A stretch of DNA of 39,092 nt. Source: Fidelibacterota bacterium (GTDB lineage Bacteria > Fidelibacterota > Marinisomatia > Marinisomatales > TCS55). Every line of letters starts with the position of its first letter. Positions within the stretch are counted from its first letter, which is position 1. This document shows, piece after piece, positions 8,133 through 15,969 of the stretch. Where the stretch lies: positions 1 to 39,092 of the forward strand of contig JACNLB010000101.1 of the NCBI GenBank assembly GCA_014381755.1, read 5' to 3'. Both the position numbers and the translations under genes were made by a program. Below the pieces are notes generated by a model that was not told where the DNA came from, ran no database searches, and saw only the letters and a list, made by a program, of their open reading frames with translations.

Positions 8133-9520
8133 TATTGATGCACTCCCTGCCCCATTGCATCTAGAGCCGCTTCCATAACTGCTTCCGACAATGTTGGATG
8201 TGCATGGACTGTGGTTGCCAATTCATGCCAGGTGGATTCTAATGCTTTTGCCATTCCCAATTCAGCGATCATTTCCGTCGCTTCCGAACCAATAATATGG
8301 GCACCAAGTAATTCACCATATTTGCTATCAAAAACAAGTTTTACAAATCCGGCTGTTGATCCTGCTGCCATGGCTTTACCACTGGCTTTAAAATCAAATT
8401 TTCCAATCGTTACATCATAGCCTTTTTCTTTGGCGGTTGATTCTGTCAAGCCGATAGATGCAACTTGGGGCTGGCAATACGTACATCCGGGAATATTTGA
8501 ATAATCAACCGGAGTAGTATCATGACCGGCAGCATGTTCTGCAGCTACATGACCTTGAGCAGATGCAACGTGAGCCAGCCATGGCGGTCCAGTCACATCA
8601 CCAATGGCATAAATTTTCGGCACGGATGTTTGATTAAATTCATTTATTGTAATGGCTCCCTTTTCTGTTGCAACACCCATATCTTCAAGTCCAATTCCTT
8701 CGATATTTCCTGTTACTCCGATTGCCACTAATGCGATATCGCCTTCAATTGTTTCTTTTTTCCCTTTTCGTTCCAAGTGAACGTTTACCTTTGTTTTAAG
8801 AGCATCTATTTTTGACACTTTTGCTCCAGTGTAGATTTTCATTTTTGCCTTTTTAAAATTTCTCGCCAATTCCTTGGAGACAGCTTCGTCTTCAATCGGA
8901 ACAATTCGATCCATCATTTCGATCAAATGTATTTCGGAACCGTATTCATTGTAAAAATATGCAAATTCAACACCAATGGCCCCCGAACCGATTATAATCA
9001 TTTTCTTTGGAATTTTCTTAAGAGACATGGCTTCCTTCGAAGAAATAATGCGTTTTCCATCAAGCTCCATCCCTGGAAAAAATCGAGGTCTGCCGCCCGT
9101 AGCTAAAATAATTTTATCTGCTTCAATTGTTTGTTTACTTTTACCCTTTTTTACTTCAATGATTGTAGTTGAAGTCAATTTTCCGTTGCCTTCAATGTGT
9201 GTTATATTATTTTTTTTCATCAAAAAGGCAATGCCTTTAGATAATTGATCTGCGATAGTTCTGCTTCGGGCAATGGACATTGGAAAATCCACAGAATACT
9301 TGGGTATTTTAATGCCAAATGCTTCAGCATTCTTGATATAATGCAGAACTTCTGCATTTTTGAGCAATGCTTTTGTAGGAATACAACCCCAATTCAGGCA
9401 AATACCGCCTAATCGATCTTTATCTATAATGGCAACATTTTTTCCCAATTGTGCAGCACGGATTGCCGCCACATATCCACCGGGGCCACCGCCTAAAATT
9501 GCTATATCATATTTTGCCAT
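8132..9520 (-). CDS. lpd: Dihydrolipoamide dehydrogenase (E3)
   Basis: FAD enzyme that reoxidises the dihydrolipoyl group of E2 with NAD+. The N-terminal FAD motif GGGPGGYVAA is followed by the redox-active disulfide GGICLNWGCIPTK. A second nucleotide-binding motif (GSGAIGVEFA) lies mid-protein, and the C-terminal dimer domain has the catalytic HAHPTLSE motif. The track begins at TTG 9541, but the ATG at 9520 gives the standard MAKYDIAILGGG start and 462 residues. With that start it still overlaps the 3' end of the preceding ABM gene by 14 bp. Confidence 0.95.
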   Translation of the reverse strand: MAKYDIAILGGGPGGYVAAIRAAQLGKNVAIIDKDRLGGICLNWGCIPTKALLKNAEVLHYIKNAEAFGIKIPKYSVDFPMSIARSRTIADQLSKGIAFLMKKNNITHIEGNGKLTSTTIIEVKKGKSKQTIEADKIILATGGRPRFFPGMELDGKRIISSKEAMSLKKIPKKMIIIGSGAIGVEFAYFYNEYGSEIHLIEMMDRIVPIEDEAVSKELARNFKKAKMKIYTGAKVSKIDALKTKVNVHLERKGKKETIEGDIALVAIGVTGNIEGIGLEDMGVATEKGAITINEFNQTSVPKIYAIGDVTGPPWLAHVASAQGHVAAEHAAGHDTTPVDYSNIPGCTYCQPQVASIGLTESTAKEKGYDVTIGKFDFKASGKAMAAGSTAGFVKLVFDSKYGELLGAHIIGSEATEMIAELGMAKALESTWHELATTVHAHPTLSEAVMEAALDAMGQGVHQ

Positions 9521-9833
9521 AGTCTTTTTCCACTTTCGCAATACGCACTTTATAATATTCGTACCAAATTGTCCGCCCTCTTGTTTTTGCTTTCTTATGT
9601 TCAGGATGATGACGCCAGGCTTTTATCGATTCCCTATCTTTCCAATAAACACTTGCGATCCCCAAACCAGAATCACTTCGGACCGATTCAACGCCTAAAT
9701 ACCCCGGTTGTTTTTGTGCCAATGAAACCATTTTTGCTGATGTTCTATCATATTCTTCTTGTTCCTTGCCCGTATGTTGAGACGTAAAAATAACTGCGTA
9801 ATAGGGTGGTTTTGGAGTTTGTGCTAATGCCAT
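9507..9833 (-). CDS. Antibiotic-biosynthesis-monooxygenase (ABM) domain protein
   Basis: A 108-residue protein matching the dimeric alpha/beta-barrel ABM fold: a strand with YYAVIFTSQ, a helix with RTSAKMVSLAQKQPGYLGVES, then ASVYWKDRESIKAWRHHPEHKKA and a final strand YKVRIAKV. Relatives include small monooxygenases and stress-related haem-binding or unknown proteins. Nothing here fixes a substrate. It lies one base after the folE stop and overlaps the lpd start, so it is co-transcribed between the pterin and dehydrogenase groups. Family assignment good, function unknown. Confidence 0.8.
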   Translation of the reverse strand: MALAQTPKPPYYAVIFTSQHTGKEQEEYDRTSAKMVSLAQKQPGYLGVESVRSDSGLGIASVYWKDRESIKAWRHHPEHKKAKTRGRTIWYEYYKVRIAKVEKDYGKI

Positions 9834-9834
9834 G

Positions 9835-10404
9835 TTAAAACTGCCTCATGCTTATAATACTCAAAAATTCAGCCCGTGTTTCTGCGGATTTTCTAAATTG
9901 GCCCAGCATGGCAGATGTTGTTGCAAAGCTGTTTTGTTTTTCTACACCACGCATCTGCATGCACAAATGTCGTCCTTCCATAACAACACCTACGCCTACC
10001 GGCTCCAAAATTTCTTGTACAGTTTCAGCTATTTGACCGGTCAAGCGCTCTTGCAACTGAAGCCGGCGAGAATACACATCCACTATTCTCGGTAGTTTGG
10101 ATAATCCGATAACTTTTTTGTCAGGAAGATACCCAACATGGCAACGACCGAAGAATGGAATCATGTGATGCTCACACATACTAAAAAATTCAATATCTCT
10201 GACTACCACCATTTCACTGCAGTCTTCTTCAAATATCGCGTCATTAACAATATCATCTATATTGGCTGTGTAGCCTTGAGAAAAGAATTCCCAAGCTTTG
10301 GCTACTCGCTGGGGAGTCTTGATTAATCCTTCCCGAGATGGATCCTCGCCGATTTCAACCAGCAATGATTTCGTCATTTCTTCCAGTTTTTTATGATCAT
10401 TCAT
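9835..10404 (-). CDS. folE: GTP cyclohydrolase I
   Basis: Converts GTP to 7,8-dihydroneopterin triphosphate, the entry compound for folate and, through QueD, for queuosine. The zinc and active-site motifs are intact: [12 protein letters not shown] (Cys and His ligands), [15 protein letters not shown], and the second Cys in [11 protein letters not shown]. At 189 residues it is normal length. Its ATG overlaps the YhhQ stop by 4 bp (ATGA), tying it to the transporter and PTPS genes upstream. Confidence 0.96.
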   Translation of the reverse strand: MNDHKKLEEMTKSLLVEIGEDPSREGLIKTPQRVAKAWEFFSQGYTANIDDIVNDAIFEEDCSEMVVVRDIEFFSMCEHHMIPFFGRCHVGYLPDKKVIGLSKLPRIVDVYSRRLQLQERLTGQIAETVQEILEPVGVGVVMEGRHLCMQMRGVEKQNSFATTSAMLGQFRKSAETRAEFLSIISMRQF

Positions 10405-11075
10405 TTTGCAAATCCTTCTTGATATGGTGCAATTTCAATTTTTCCTTTTAATAAATGTATAACACCATAAATAACAGGTGTATCTAACAGAGCAATTAAA
10501 ACTTTAAATAAAAACCCATTTTCTAATAGTAACAAAAAACGACTCCATTCAATCACACCTGCAAGGCATAACAAAGATAGAACTGCCGCTGTATCTACAA
10601 ATTGACTGACAATAGTTGATCCATTATTTCTCAACCAGAGATGCTTTCCTTTGGTTAATCGTTTCCAAAAATGAAACATTCTGATATCGATGAATTGTGC
10701 AATTAAATACGCCACCATGGATGCAAAAACAGCCGGACCAAAAAGACCAAACACACGGTTAAACGTTTCTGAATCCACCGGTGACCAATCTGTTTGAGGT
10801 AGATAATTCGCCAACAAGATTATACCCATGACAAATACAGATGCAATCAATCCAGTAATAACAACTTGGTCGGCCTTCTTTTTTCCATATAATTCTGAAA
10901 TTAGATCGGTGACTAAAAATGTGATGGGATAAGGTAAAATGCCAACTGAAATTTCAAATGTATAGATTCCAAATGGAGTCCAAGTAAAGAATTTTTGGAA
11001 AATGAGGTTTGAACACACTAAAGATGCAATAAATATCCCTGCCAATATCAGGTAAAATTTATTTTTGAATTCCAT
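10401..11075 (-). CDS. yhhQ: Queuosine-precursor transporter (YhhQ/VUT family)
   Basis: Inner-membrane protein of 224 residues with about six hydrophobic segments. The family pattern appears around residues 10-65: [11 protein letters not shown], then [26 protein letters not shown]. Characterised YhhQ proteins import preQ0/preQ1. It overlaps the PTPS stop by one base and the folE start by 4 bp, so the context supports a queuosine role. Its presence suggests that precursors are at least partly salvaged; the other queuosine genes (queC, queE, queF, tgt) are not in the window. Confidence 0.9.
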   Translation of the reverse strand: MEFKNKFYLILAGIFIASLVCSNLIFQKFFTWTPFGIYTFEISVGILPYPITFLVTDLISELYGKKKADQVVITGLIASVFVMGIILLANYLPQTDWSPVDSETFNRVFGLFGPAVFASMVAYLIAQFIDIRMFHFWKRLTKGKHLWLRNNGSTIVSQFVDTAAVLSLLCLAGVIEWSRFLLLLENGFLFKVLIALLDTPVIYGVIHLLKGKIEIAPYQEGFAK

Positions 11076-11485
11076 CAGCAGTTGTCAGGACCGTAGTAAT
11101 CTGTTTTAATAGTCGGCGTCTCGATTAATCGTATACGATGCAGTTTTGCATCATTTATTTTTTCTTCAATTGTTTCCCAAATAAATACAACCATATTTTC
11201 AGAGGATGGCTGCTTCCCGGAAAACCATGGGATATCCTTTTCAATTTGAGAATGATCCAGTACATGAATGATTTCATCTTCTACTAATTTTTTTAATCCA
11301 CCTAAATCAACAATAAATCCTGTTTCTTGATTTATGTCGCCTTTGACGGTCACTTCCAAGGTATAATTATGCCCATGTACTTTGGCATCTTCTTTGAATA
11401 CCTCAATATTTTTTTCTGTACTCCAATCAGTATGTCCGTACTGGTGTGCAGCACAAAAATAGAATGTTTTTGTCAGGAATTGCAT
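11075..11485 (-). CDS. queD: 6-pyruvoyl-tetrahydropterin synthase family (QueD-like)
   Basis: Converts dihydroneopterin triphosphate to 6-carboxytetrahydropterin (QueD) or, in other family members, to related pterins. Zinc-ligand histidines are visible in FCAAHQYGH and VHGHNY, and the LDHSQIE and PSSENMVVF motifs are present; length 136. Oddly, the catalytic Cys usually found 4-8 residues before HGHN is missing: the segment reads FKEDAKVHGHNY. The only nearby Cys precedes the first His ligand. PTPS-III enzymes use Glu at this place, so QueD identity is uncertain. It is first in the yhhQ-folE group, with a palindrome just upstream. Confidence 0.85.
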   Translation of the reverse strand: MQFLTKTFYFCAAHQYGHTDWSTEKNIEVFKEDAKVHGHNYTLEVTVKGDINQETGFIVDLGGLKKLVEDEIIHVLDHSQIEKDIPWFSGKQPSSENMVVFIWETIEEKINDAKLHRIRLIETPTIKTDYYGPDNC

Positions 11486-11493
11486 ATTATATA

Positions 11494-11508
11494 TTTGTAT
11501 GATACAAA
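11494..11508. promoter_or_regulatory. Perfect palindrome upstream of the QueD-like gene
   Basis: TTTGTATGATACAAA has 7-bp arms around a single central base and lies 8 bp upstream of the QueD-like start codon, in the 73-bp gap after nth. Its position would suit an operator or a transcription-start-region regulator of the pterin operon. No regulator gene is adjacent and no known operator matches, so this is only a candidate. Confidence 0.35.
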
Positions 11509-11558
11509 CGTTTTAACACTATTAAATTAATATGTAATAATTTTGGTGCAAATGAGTT

Positions 11559-12206
11559 TTATTCTTTGATTCTCGACGGGCAAATCGTTGACAAATTACA
11601 CTTGTTACATTTCGGTCTGCGAGCAATACATACCGCCCTGCCATGATCTATGATCATATGTGTCAGTTTTACCCAATCTTTTTCCTCAAATATGTTCATT
11701 AGTTCTAATTCAATCTTTTTAGGTTCTTTCGATTTTGTAAAACCCAGCAAATTCATGATCCGTACCATGTGTGTATCGATTACGACTGATGGCTGGCCAT
11801 AGTATTCACCTAAAATACAATTAGCCGTTTTACGTCCAACGCCCGGTAGTTTAATTAATTCCTCCATAGAATCGGGGACATTCCCATTATGATCTTCCAC
11901 AATTCTTAAACTTGCTCCCTGTATACTCTTTGATTTCTGATTGTAGTACCCACACGAATGTATATCCTTTGCCAGATCGGTAATCTTACAATAGGCGAAA
12001 TCTGATGGTTTTTTATACTTTAGAAACAGGTCTTTTGTTACAATATTGACGCGGTGATCTGTACATTGAGCTGATAAAATCGTGGCCACTAATAATTGAT
12101 GTGCACTTTTATAATTGAGTGAACACTTTGAATCCGGATATTCATTATATAGCATTTTAATGATGTTTGCAGCACGTTCAATTTTATTAATTTTACTTTC
12201 TCCCAT
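11559..12206 (-). CDS. nth: Endonuclease III
   Basis: DNA glycosylase/AP lyase for oxidised pyrimidines. The helix-hairpin-helix LPGVGRKTA contains the catalytic Lys, the catalytic Asp is in VIDTHM, and the C-terminal 4Fe-4S loop has the exact C-x6-C-x2-C-x5-C spacing (CIARRPKC, CNKC, CNLSTIC). At 215 residues it is full length. It follows a receiver-like gene by 3 bp. Confidence 0.96.
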   Translation of the reverse strand: MGESKINKIERAANIIKMLYNEYPDSKCSLNYKSAHQLLVATILSAQCTDHRVNIVTKDLFLKYKKPSDFAYCKITDLAKDIHSCGYYNQKSKSIQGASLRIVEDHNGNVPDSMEELIKLPGVGRKTANCILGEYYGQPSVVIDTHMVRIMNLLGFTKSKEPKKIELELMNIFEEKDWVKLTHMIIDHGRAVCIARRPKCNKCNLSTICPSRIKE

Positions 12207-12209
12207 ACT

Positions 12210-12536
12210 TTATTTAACAAATGTAGACAGATTCTTCACCAAAGACGAACGTGGTAAAATTACATTGCACCCGGCTGTTTTAAATTTTTCATGATTTTCT
12301 TTTACAACCTGTTTCATGTAGCCAATTATTTGGATTCCTTTTCGATCAGTGGCTATTTGATGTATAAAAAATTCATTTCCTGTTACCTCATTATCCAGAT
12401 CTACTATTACCAGTTTCGTATTTTCTGATAGATCTGTATTCTTTTCACAAAATTCAAACGTAGAATCCAATTCAGTTAGCTTGGAAGACACTTTCGTTCC
12501 CAATTCAAAATCTTTAATAAATAATCCTACATTCAC
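12210..12536 (-). CDS. Small receiver-like (CheY fold) protein, degenerate
   Basis: The track opens this ORF at a TTG inside the preceding DUF309 gene. The GTG at 12536, just after that gene's stop, is a better start and gives about 108 residues (NVGLFIKDFELG...). The pattern of an N-terminal strand, LVIVDLDNE in the phosphoacceptor-strand position, IQIIGYMKQ, and a final GCNVILPRSSLVKNL resembles a response-regulator receiver or the related pseudo-receiver fold. The usual acidic pair at the end of the first strand is not clear and no kinase is nearby, so it is probably not a classical phospho-switch. Function unknown. Confidence 0.6.
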   Translation of the reverse strand: MNVGLFIKDFELGTKVSSKLTELDSTFEFCEKNTDLSENTKLVIVDLDNEVTGNEFFIHQIATDRKGIQIIGYMKQVVKENHEKFKTAGCNVILPRSSLVKNLSTFVK

Positions 12537-12538
12537 GA

Positions 12539-12904
12539 TTATATTAACTCCGGTACTAAATCCCAATTGAATTCTGAAGTGTTTTCAATAGTATTATAAT
12601 ATTCTTCAACAGTGCGAATTTCTTTCATTAGAATATTAACATTGATATTTCGGTGTATGCCATTATAATCAGCAAATTTTATCTGGCATTTTTTGATAAG
12701 CCCTTTTGCACCATTCAGGTTACCGTACTGTAAATGGGCAAAACTAACCGTCAGCATGATTAAGCCTTGAATAAATATTTTGTCTTTTAAATAATAATGA
12801 CACCAAAGATCTTCCCAAAATTCATGAGCATCATTATACTTGCCCAAGTGATATGCTTCCAAGCCCTTTAAATAAAGTTCCTCTTTCCGTCCTTCATCAT
12901 TCAC
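12539..12904 (-). CDS. DUF309 domain protein
   Basis: A 121-residue helical protein with the DUF309 signature HEFWEDLWCHYY around residues 27-38, followed by the conserved IQGLIMLTVSFAHLQYGNLNGAKGL helix pair. The start is GTG, overlapping the MBL gene by 8 bp. Members of this family have no settled biochemical role. It is part of a short operon (MBL hydrolase, DUF309, receiver-like, nth). Confidence 0.8.
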   Translation of the reverse strand: MNDEGRKEELYLKGLEAYHLGKYNDAHEFWEDLWCHYYLKDKIFIQGLIMLTVSFAHLQYGNLNGAKGLIKKCQIKFADYNGIHRNINVNILMKEIRTVEEYYNTIENTSEFNWDLVPELI

Positions 12905-13745
12905 TAATCGTCACCGCATCTTTCAATCTATAATGCTTACCATCAAAATTAACAGTTGCCGCTTGATGATCCGGGTCATGTTCAAAAAATAATATCCATT
13001 CTTCATCCACAATTTTGGGTAAAATTTCCGCCTTTTCCTGAACGGTTTGAACGGGCTGTATATCATAAGCCATGACCCAAGGTAAAGGAATATGCGCCGC
13101 CATGGGAATAAGGTCTGCCATGTAAATTAATTTCTGTGACGAATCACCGATGATGGGTTGCATCATACCCGTTGTATGTCCGTAGGTTAATAGTTGATCA
13201 ATTCCGGGTAGAAAGGATTCTTTGCCGTCAACAAATTGAATCATATCATTTTCTGCAAGAACTGACCAATCATCGCTCATAAAACTCCCCGCATCTTTTT
13301 CACTGGGCGAATTAGCTAAATCCCAATTTTCATTTTGAATCCAACATGTTGCGTTTGGAAAAACAGGCTCGAGTTTCCCCTCCACAATTTTTGTGTTACC
13401 TCCCACATGATCGAAATGGAGATGGGTACAGTATACATCTGTAATGTCCTCTGGGGTAAACCCATATTTACCGAGAGATCTTTCAAGGTTCAAATTTTCT
13501 AATTCGATTTTGTAAATATCCTTGAATTTTTCCTGCCACTTAGTACCATTACCCGAATCCACAATAATTTTATGTTCATCGCTAACCAGCAAAAGCGATC
13601 GCGTAACCATTTTGATGCGGTTTTGAGTATCGGCTGGTGCCTGCTTTTCCCAAAGAGGTTTAGGGATGATACCAAACATGGCACCACCGTCCAGTGCAAA
13701 TTCACTGGTTTCAATACTGTAAAGCTGATAAGGACCGATTTTCAT
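12897..13745 (-). CDS. MBL-fold metallo-hydrolase
   Basis: 282 residues with the metallo-beta-lactamase metal motif THLHFDHVGG (HxHxDH), a later metal-binding His in TYGHTTGM, the Asp ligand in YMADLIP and the final His in FFEHDPDH. The layout matches the broad lactonase/N-acylhomoserine-lactonase-like branch. The natural substrate cannot be read from sequence. The ATG lies two bases after the upstream stop, without an evident Shine-Dalgarno sequence. Confidence 0.88.
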   Translation of the reverse strand: MKIGPYQLYSIETSEFALDGGAMFGIIPKPLWEKQAPADTQNRIKMVTRSLLLVSDEHKIIVDSGNGTKWQEKFKDIYKIELENLNLERSLGKYGFTPEDITDVYCTHLHFDHVGGNTKIVEGKLEPVFPNATCWIQNENWDLANSPSEKDAGSFMSDDWSVLAENDMIQFVDGKESFLPGIDQLLTYGHTTGMMQPIIGDSSQKLIYMADLIPMAAHIPLPWVMAYDIQPVQTVQEKAEILPKIVDEEWILFFEHDPDHQAATVNFDGKHYRLKDAVTISE

Positions 13746-13747
13746 GA

Positions 13748-14692
13748 TTAAGAGGTCGTGAAGTTAATGCATTGTGATATGATGGGGAAATATTCAGGTG
13801 ATGCATTTTTTGCAATACCCCGCAATCCTTCCAATTCTGCAATTTTTTGTATGGCAACATTTAATTGATGATTATCCACAATTAGCTCTGCCAAATCAAT
13901 AAAGTAACTGCCGCCGTTTTCAATATAATTTTCTAATTCATCAGAATTCGCAGCTTCTATTTTTTCAGCATATTGAGTCTTTTCTAGCCATGATGAAATA
14001 GACCTCTTATAACTTTCAATACGTACATACTCTTCATTCCACAGTCTGTTCATTGCTGAAAATGTTGGTATAATTTCTTTGTTATATTTATTCAGAAATG
14101 AGCTTATGTGATCATGTGGTTTTAGGGTTGTTGTATGAAATTGCTTCTGCAAGTGAACCTTAAAAATTTCATTCACCATCGTCCGGCAATATGACCATAA
14201 TATTTCTTTCTCTTGGTGAAAATTATAACTCCGTAACCAATGATATGTAAATAACCCCAACGAATCAATATCATACAGCGCTAATTCGGTTAGGAATTCA
14301 AGGATTGCAGGAGATTTATCGGATGCTAAAAGCTGTTTTGCTGTTTCCAACTCTGCGGTTTCTTTATTCCCGTACATGATTGCTTCTTCAACATCGTCGA
14401 CAAAAACCGTCAGACCGAATCCCTTTTTTATAATTTTATCTATTATTTGATTTTCATTTTCTCTACTGGAAAATTGATTAATATATTTTTCAGATAGATC
14501 TAATAGTTTAAGAGAAGGTTGCTCCCTGTCATCACCTATAATATTTTTGATTGCATTTACAAAAATTAAGGGGTGGTCACTTGGTTTTCCATCAAATTCT
14601 GCTTTGACAGCTTGGGTAATTAGGTTTTTAATTTTCTGAATTAAATCCTGACTATCCTGAACAATAGAATCAGGAGATTTTATGGATGGCAT
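13748..14692 (-). CDS. Hypothetical helical protein, unrecognised
   Basis: 314 residues, apparently mostly alpha-helical and soluble, with no signal peptide or membrane span. It has charged helical stretches (for example LSEKYINQFSSRENE and a central WNEEYVRIESYKRS) and no motif that I recognise. It lies 2 bp upstream of the MBL hydrolase, so it is probably translated with it. The length and coding density make it a real gene; I can assign no function. Confidence 0.7.
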   Translation of the reverse strand: MPSIKSPDSIVQDSQDLIQKIKNLITQAVKAEFDGKPSDHPLIFVNAIKNIIGDDREQPSLKLLDLSEKYINQFSSRENENQIIDKIIKKGFGLTVFVDDVEEAIMYGNKETAELETAKQLLASDKSPAILEFLTELALYDIDSLGLFTYHWLRSYNFHQEKEILWSYCRTMVNEIFKVHLQKQFHTTTLKPHDHISSFLNKYNKEIIPTFSAMNRLWNEEYVRIESYKRSISSWLEKTQYAEKIEAANSDELENYIENGGSYFIDLAELIVDNHQLNVAIQKIAELEGLRGIAKNASPEYFPIISQCINFTTS

Positions 14693-14722
14693 AAATTATC
14701 AGAGGCGATTAAATTATATTTT

Positions 14723-15412
14723 CTAGTCTTTGACCGAAGATTTCATTCCTAAGTTCACATAAATACGGAAAGAAATACCCGTAAGCCGTGAATACTCTGT
14801 TGGTAGACCGGATGCAGGATCCGTATGGGGCGTATCACTATAGCGCCTGTTGAGATTAGGATCATTCTTGACAGTATCATTCCAATTAAAATCAAAAAGA
14901 TTTGTAATGGGCATGGAACTAAAATCATGGTTATAGCCAATTTCATACCCCCATTTATCATTGGGTTGACCCCCAAGGAGGAATCCGATGCGTGTACTCG
15001 ATCCGCCGGTGATTCCTTTTGCAATATACATCATGCGCAAACCCCACCAGGAAATTGCTCCGAATTTATCATCTCTACTTTTGCGCTGTTTGAATTTGTA
15101 ATACGTAAAATCGGTATTATAGTTGGGATTCATACTCCAGGCCAAATTCATCACATCCCATTGATTATCTTTAGTAAACAGAATTCGACTATAATCAATA
15201 CCCGAACCATAAACTGGCCCGAGTCGAAATCCTATATCATCCTTATCGCTCAATCCATAACGATACCAAAGAAAAGGTAATACGTTTTCCGCAGACCAAC
15301 TCCAGCCGTAACGTTTCTCACCCTGCTCCATGGGTGTGGTACTAACCGTTGGATGAGTGGCACATCCGCCAAGAAAAATAATAAAGGAGAAAATGAGAAA
15401 TTGATGTTTCAT
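14723..15412 (-). CDS. Predicted outer-membrane lipoprotein, unknown function
   Basis: 229 residues with a lipoprotein signal peptide ending in the lipobox FLGGC (Cys 17). The mature part is rich in aromatic residues, Gly and Asn (GWSWSAENVLPFLWYRYG, WWGLRMMYIAKG), with alternating patterns that could be beta-strands facing a membrane. It overlaps the CBS gene stop by one base. I do not recognise the family. Confidence 0.75.
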   Translation of the reverse strand: MKHQFLIFSFIIFLGGCATHPTVSTTPMEQGEKRYGWSWSAENVLPFLWYRYGLSDKDDIGFRLGPVYGSGIDYSRILFTKDNQWDVMNLAWSMNPNYNTDFTYYKFKQRKSRDDKFGAISWWGLRMMYIAKGITGGSSTRIGFLLGGQPNDKWGYEIGYNHDFSSMPITNLFDFNWNDTVKNDPNLNRRYSDTPHTDPASGLPTEYSRLTGISFRIYVNLGMKSSVKD

Positions 15413-15951
15413 TAACCGCCTTCGGGCCTGGAGAATCCTTTCCGCTCTGGGATGGGAGGTAAATTGAAAATTTCTTCACCCAAAACAGCAGCTACTTGTT
15501 GAACAATATCCACTAGCGAAACAACACCGACGGACTTTTTATTATCATCTACAATAGGTACATGACGAAATCCACTGACCACCATTCTATTCAATGCATA
15601 AGCAACAGCATCTTCCATCTTTAAATATTCAGGATTAGGTGACATAAAATCGTCTACAACTTCCTTTTCAAAATCCAAGCCTTTTCCTGTGACTTTCAAT
15701 AGAATATCTCGTTCAGTCATTATACCTGCCAATTTGTTGTCACTTTCAATAAGTAAGCAACCCAAAGAACGGTCTTGTAATTTTTTAACAGCATCACCTA
15801 AGGGTGTTCCGGTATCTACAACAATGGGTTGGGGTAGGGCTAAACCGGAAAGTGGATCATCCAATGAAACACCTTTTTCGATTCCCGATGATTCATCTTT
15901 TTCCAATTCATCCATACGTTTTAATTCATCATCAAATTGATTTTCCTGCAT
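15412..15951 (-). CDS. CBS-domain-pair protein
   Basis: 179 residues with two CBS repeats: about 40-95 (VDTGTPLGDAVKKLQDRSLGCLLIE...GIMTERDIL) and about 105-160 (AVAYALNRMVVSGFRHVPIVD...GVVSLVDIV). Such pairs bind adenosine nucleotides and regulate partners. There is no catalytic domain. It is coupled by a 1-bp overlap to the downstream lipoprotein gene. The partner is unknown. Confidence 0.88.
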   Translation of the reverse strand: MQENQFDDELKRMDELEKDESSGIEKGVSLDDPLSGLALPQPIVVDTGTPLGDAVKKLQDRSLGCLLIESDNKLAGIMTERDILLKVTGKGLDFEKEVVDDFMSPNPEYLKMEDAVAYALNRMVVSGFRHVPIVDDNKKSVGVVSLVDIVQQVAAVLGEEIFNLPPIPERKGFSRPEGG

Positions 15952-15969
15952 AACCTTACCTCGTATTAA

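Noticed and set aside
14825-15280. 151-residue plus-strand ORF
   Set aside because: It is fully antisense to the lipoprotein gene, whose signal peptide and composition are clearly those of a real protein.
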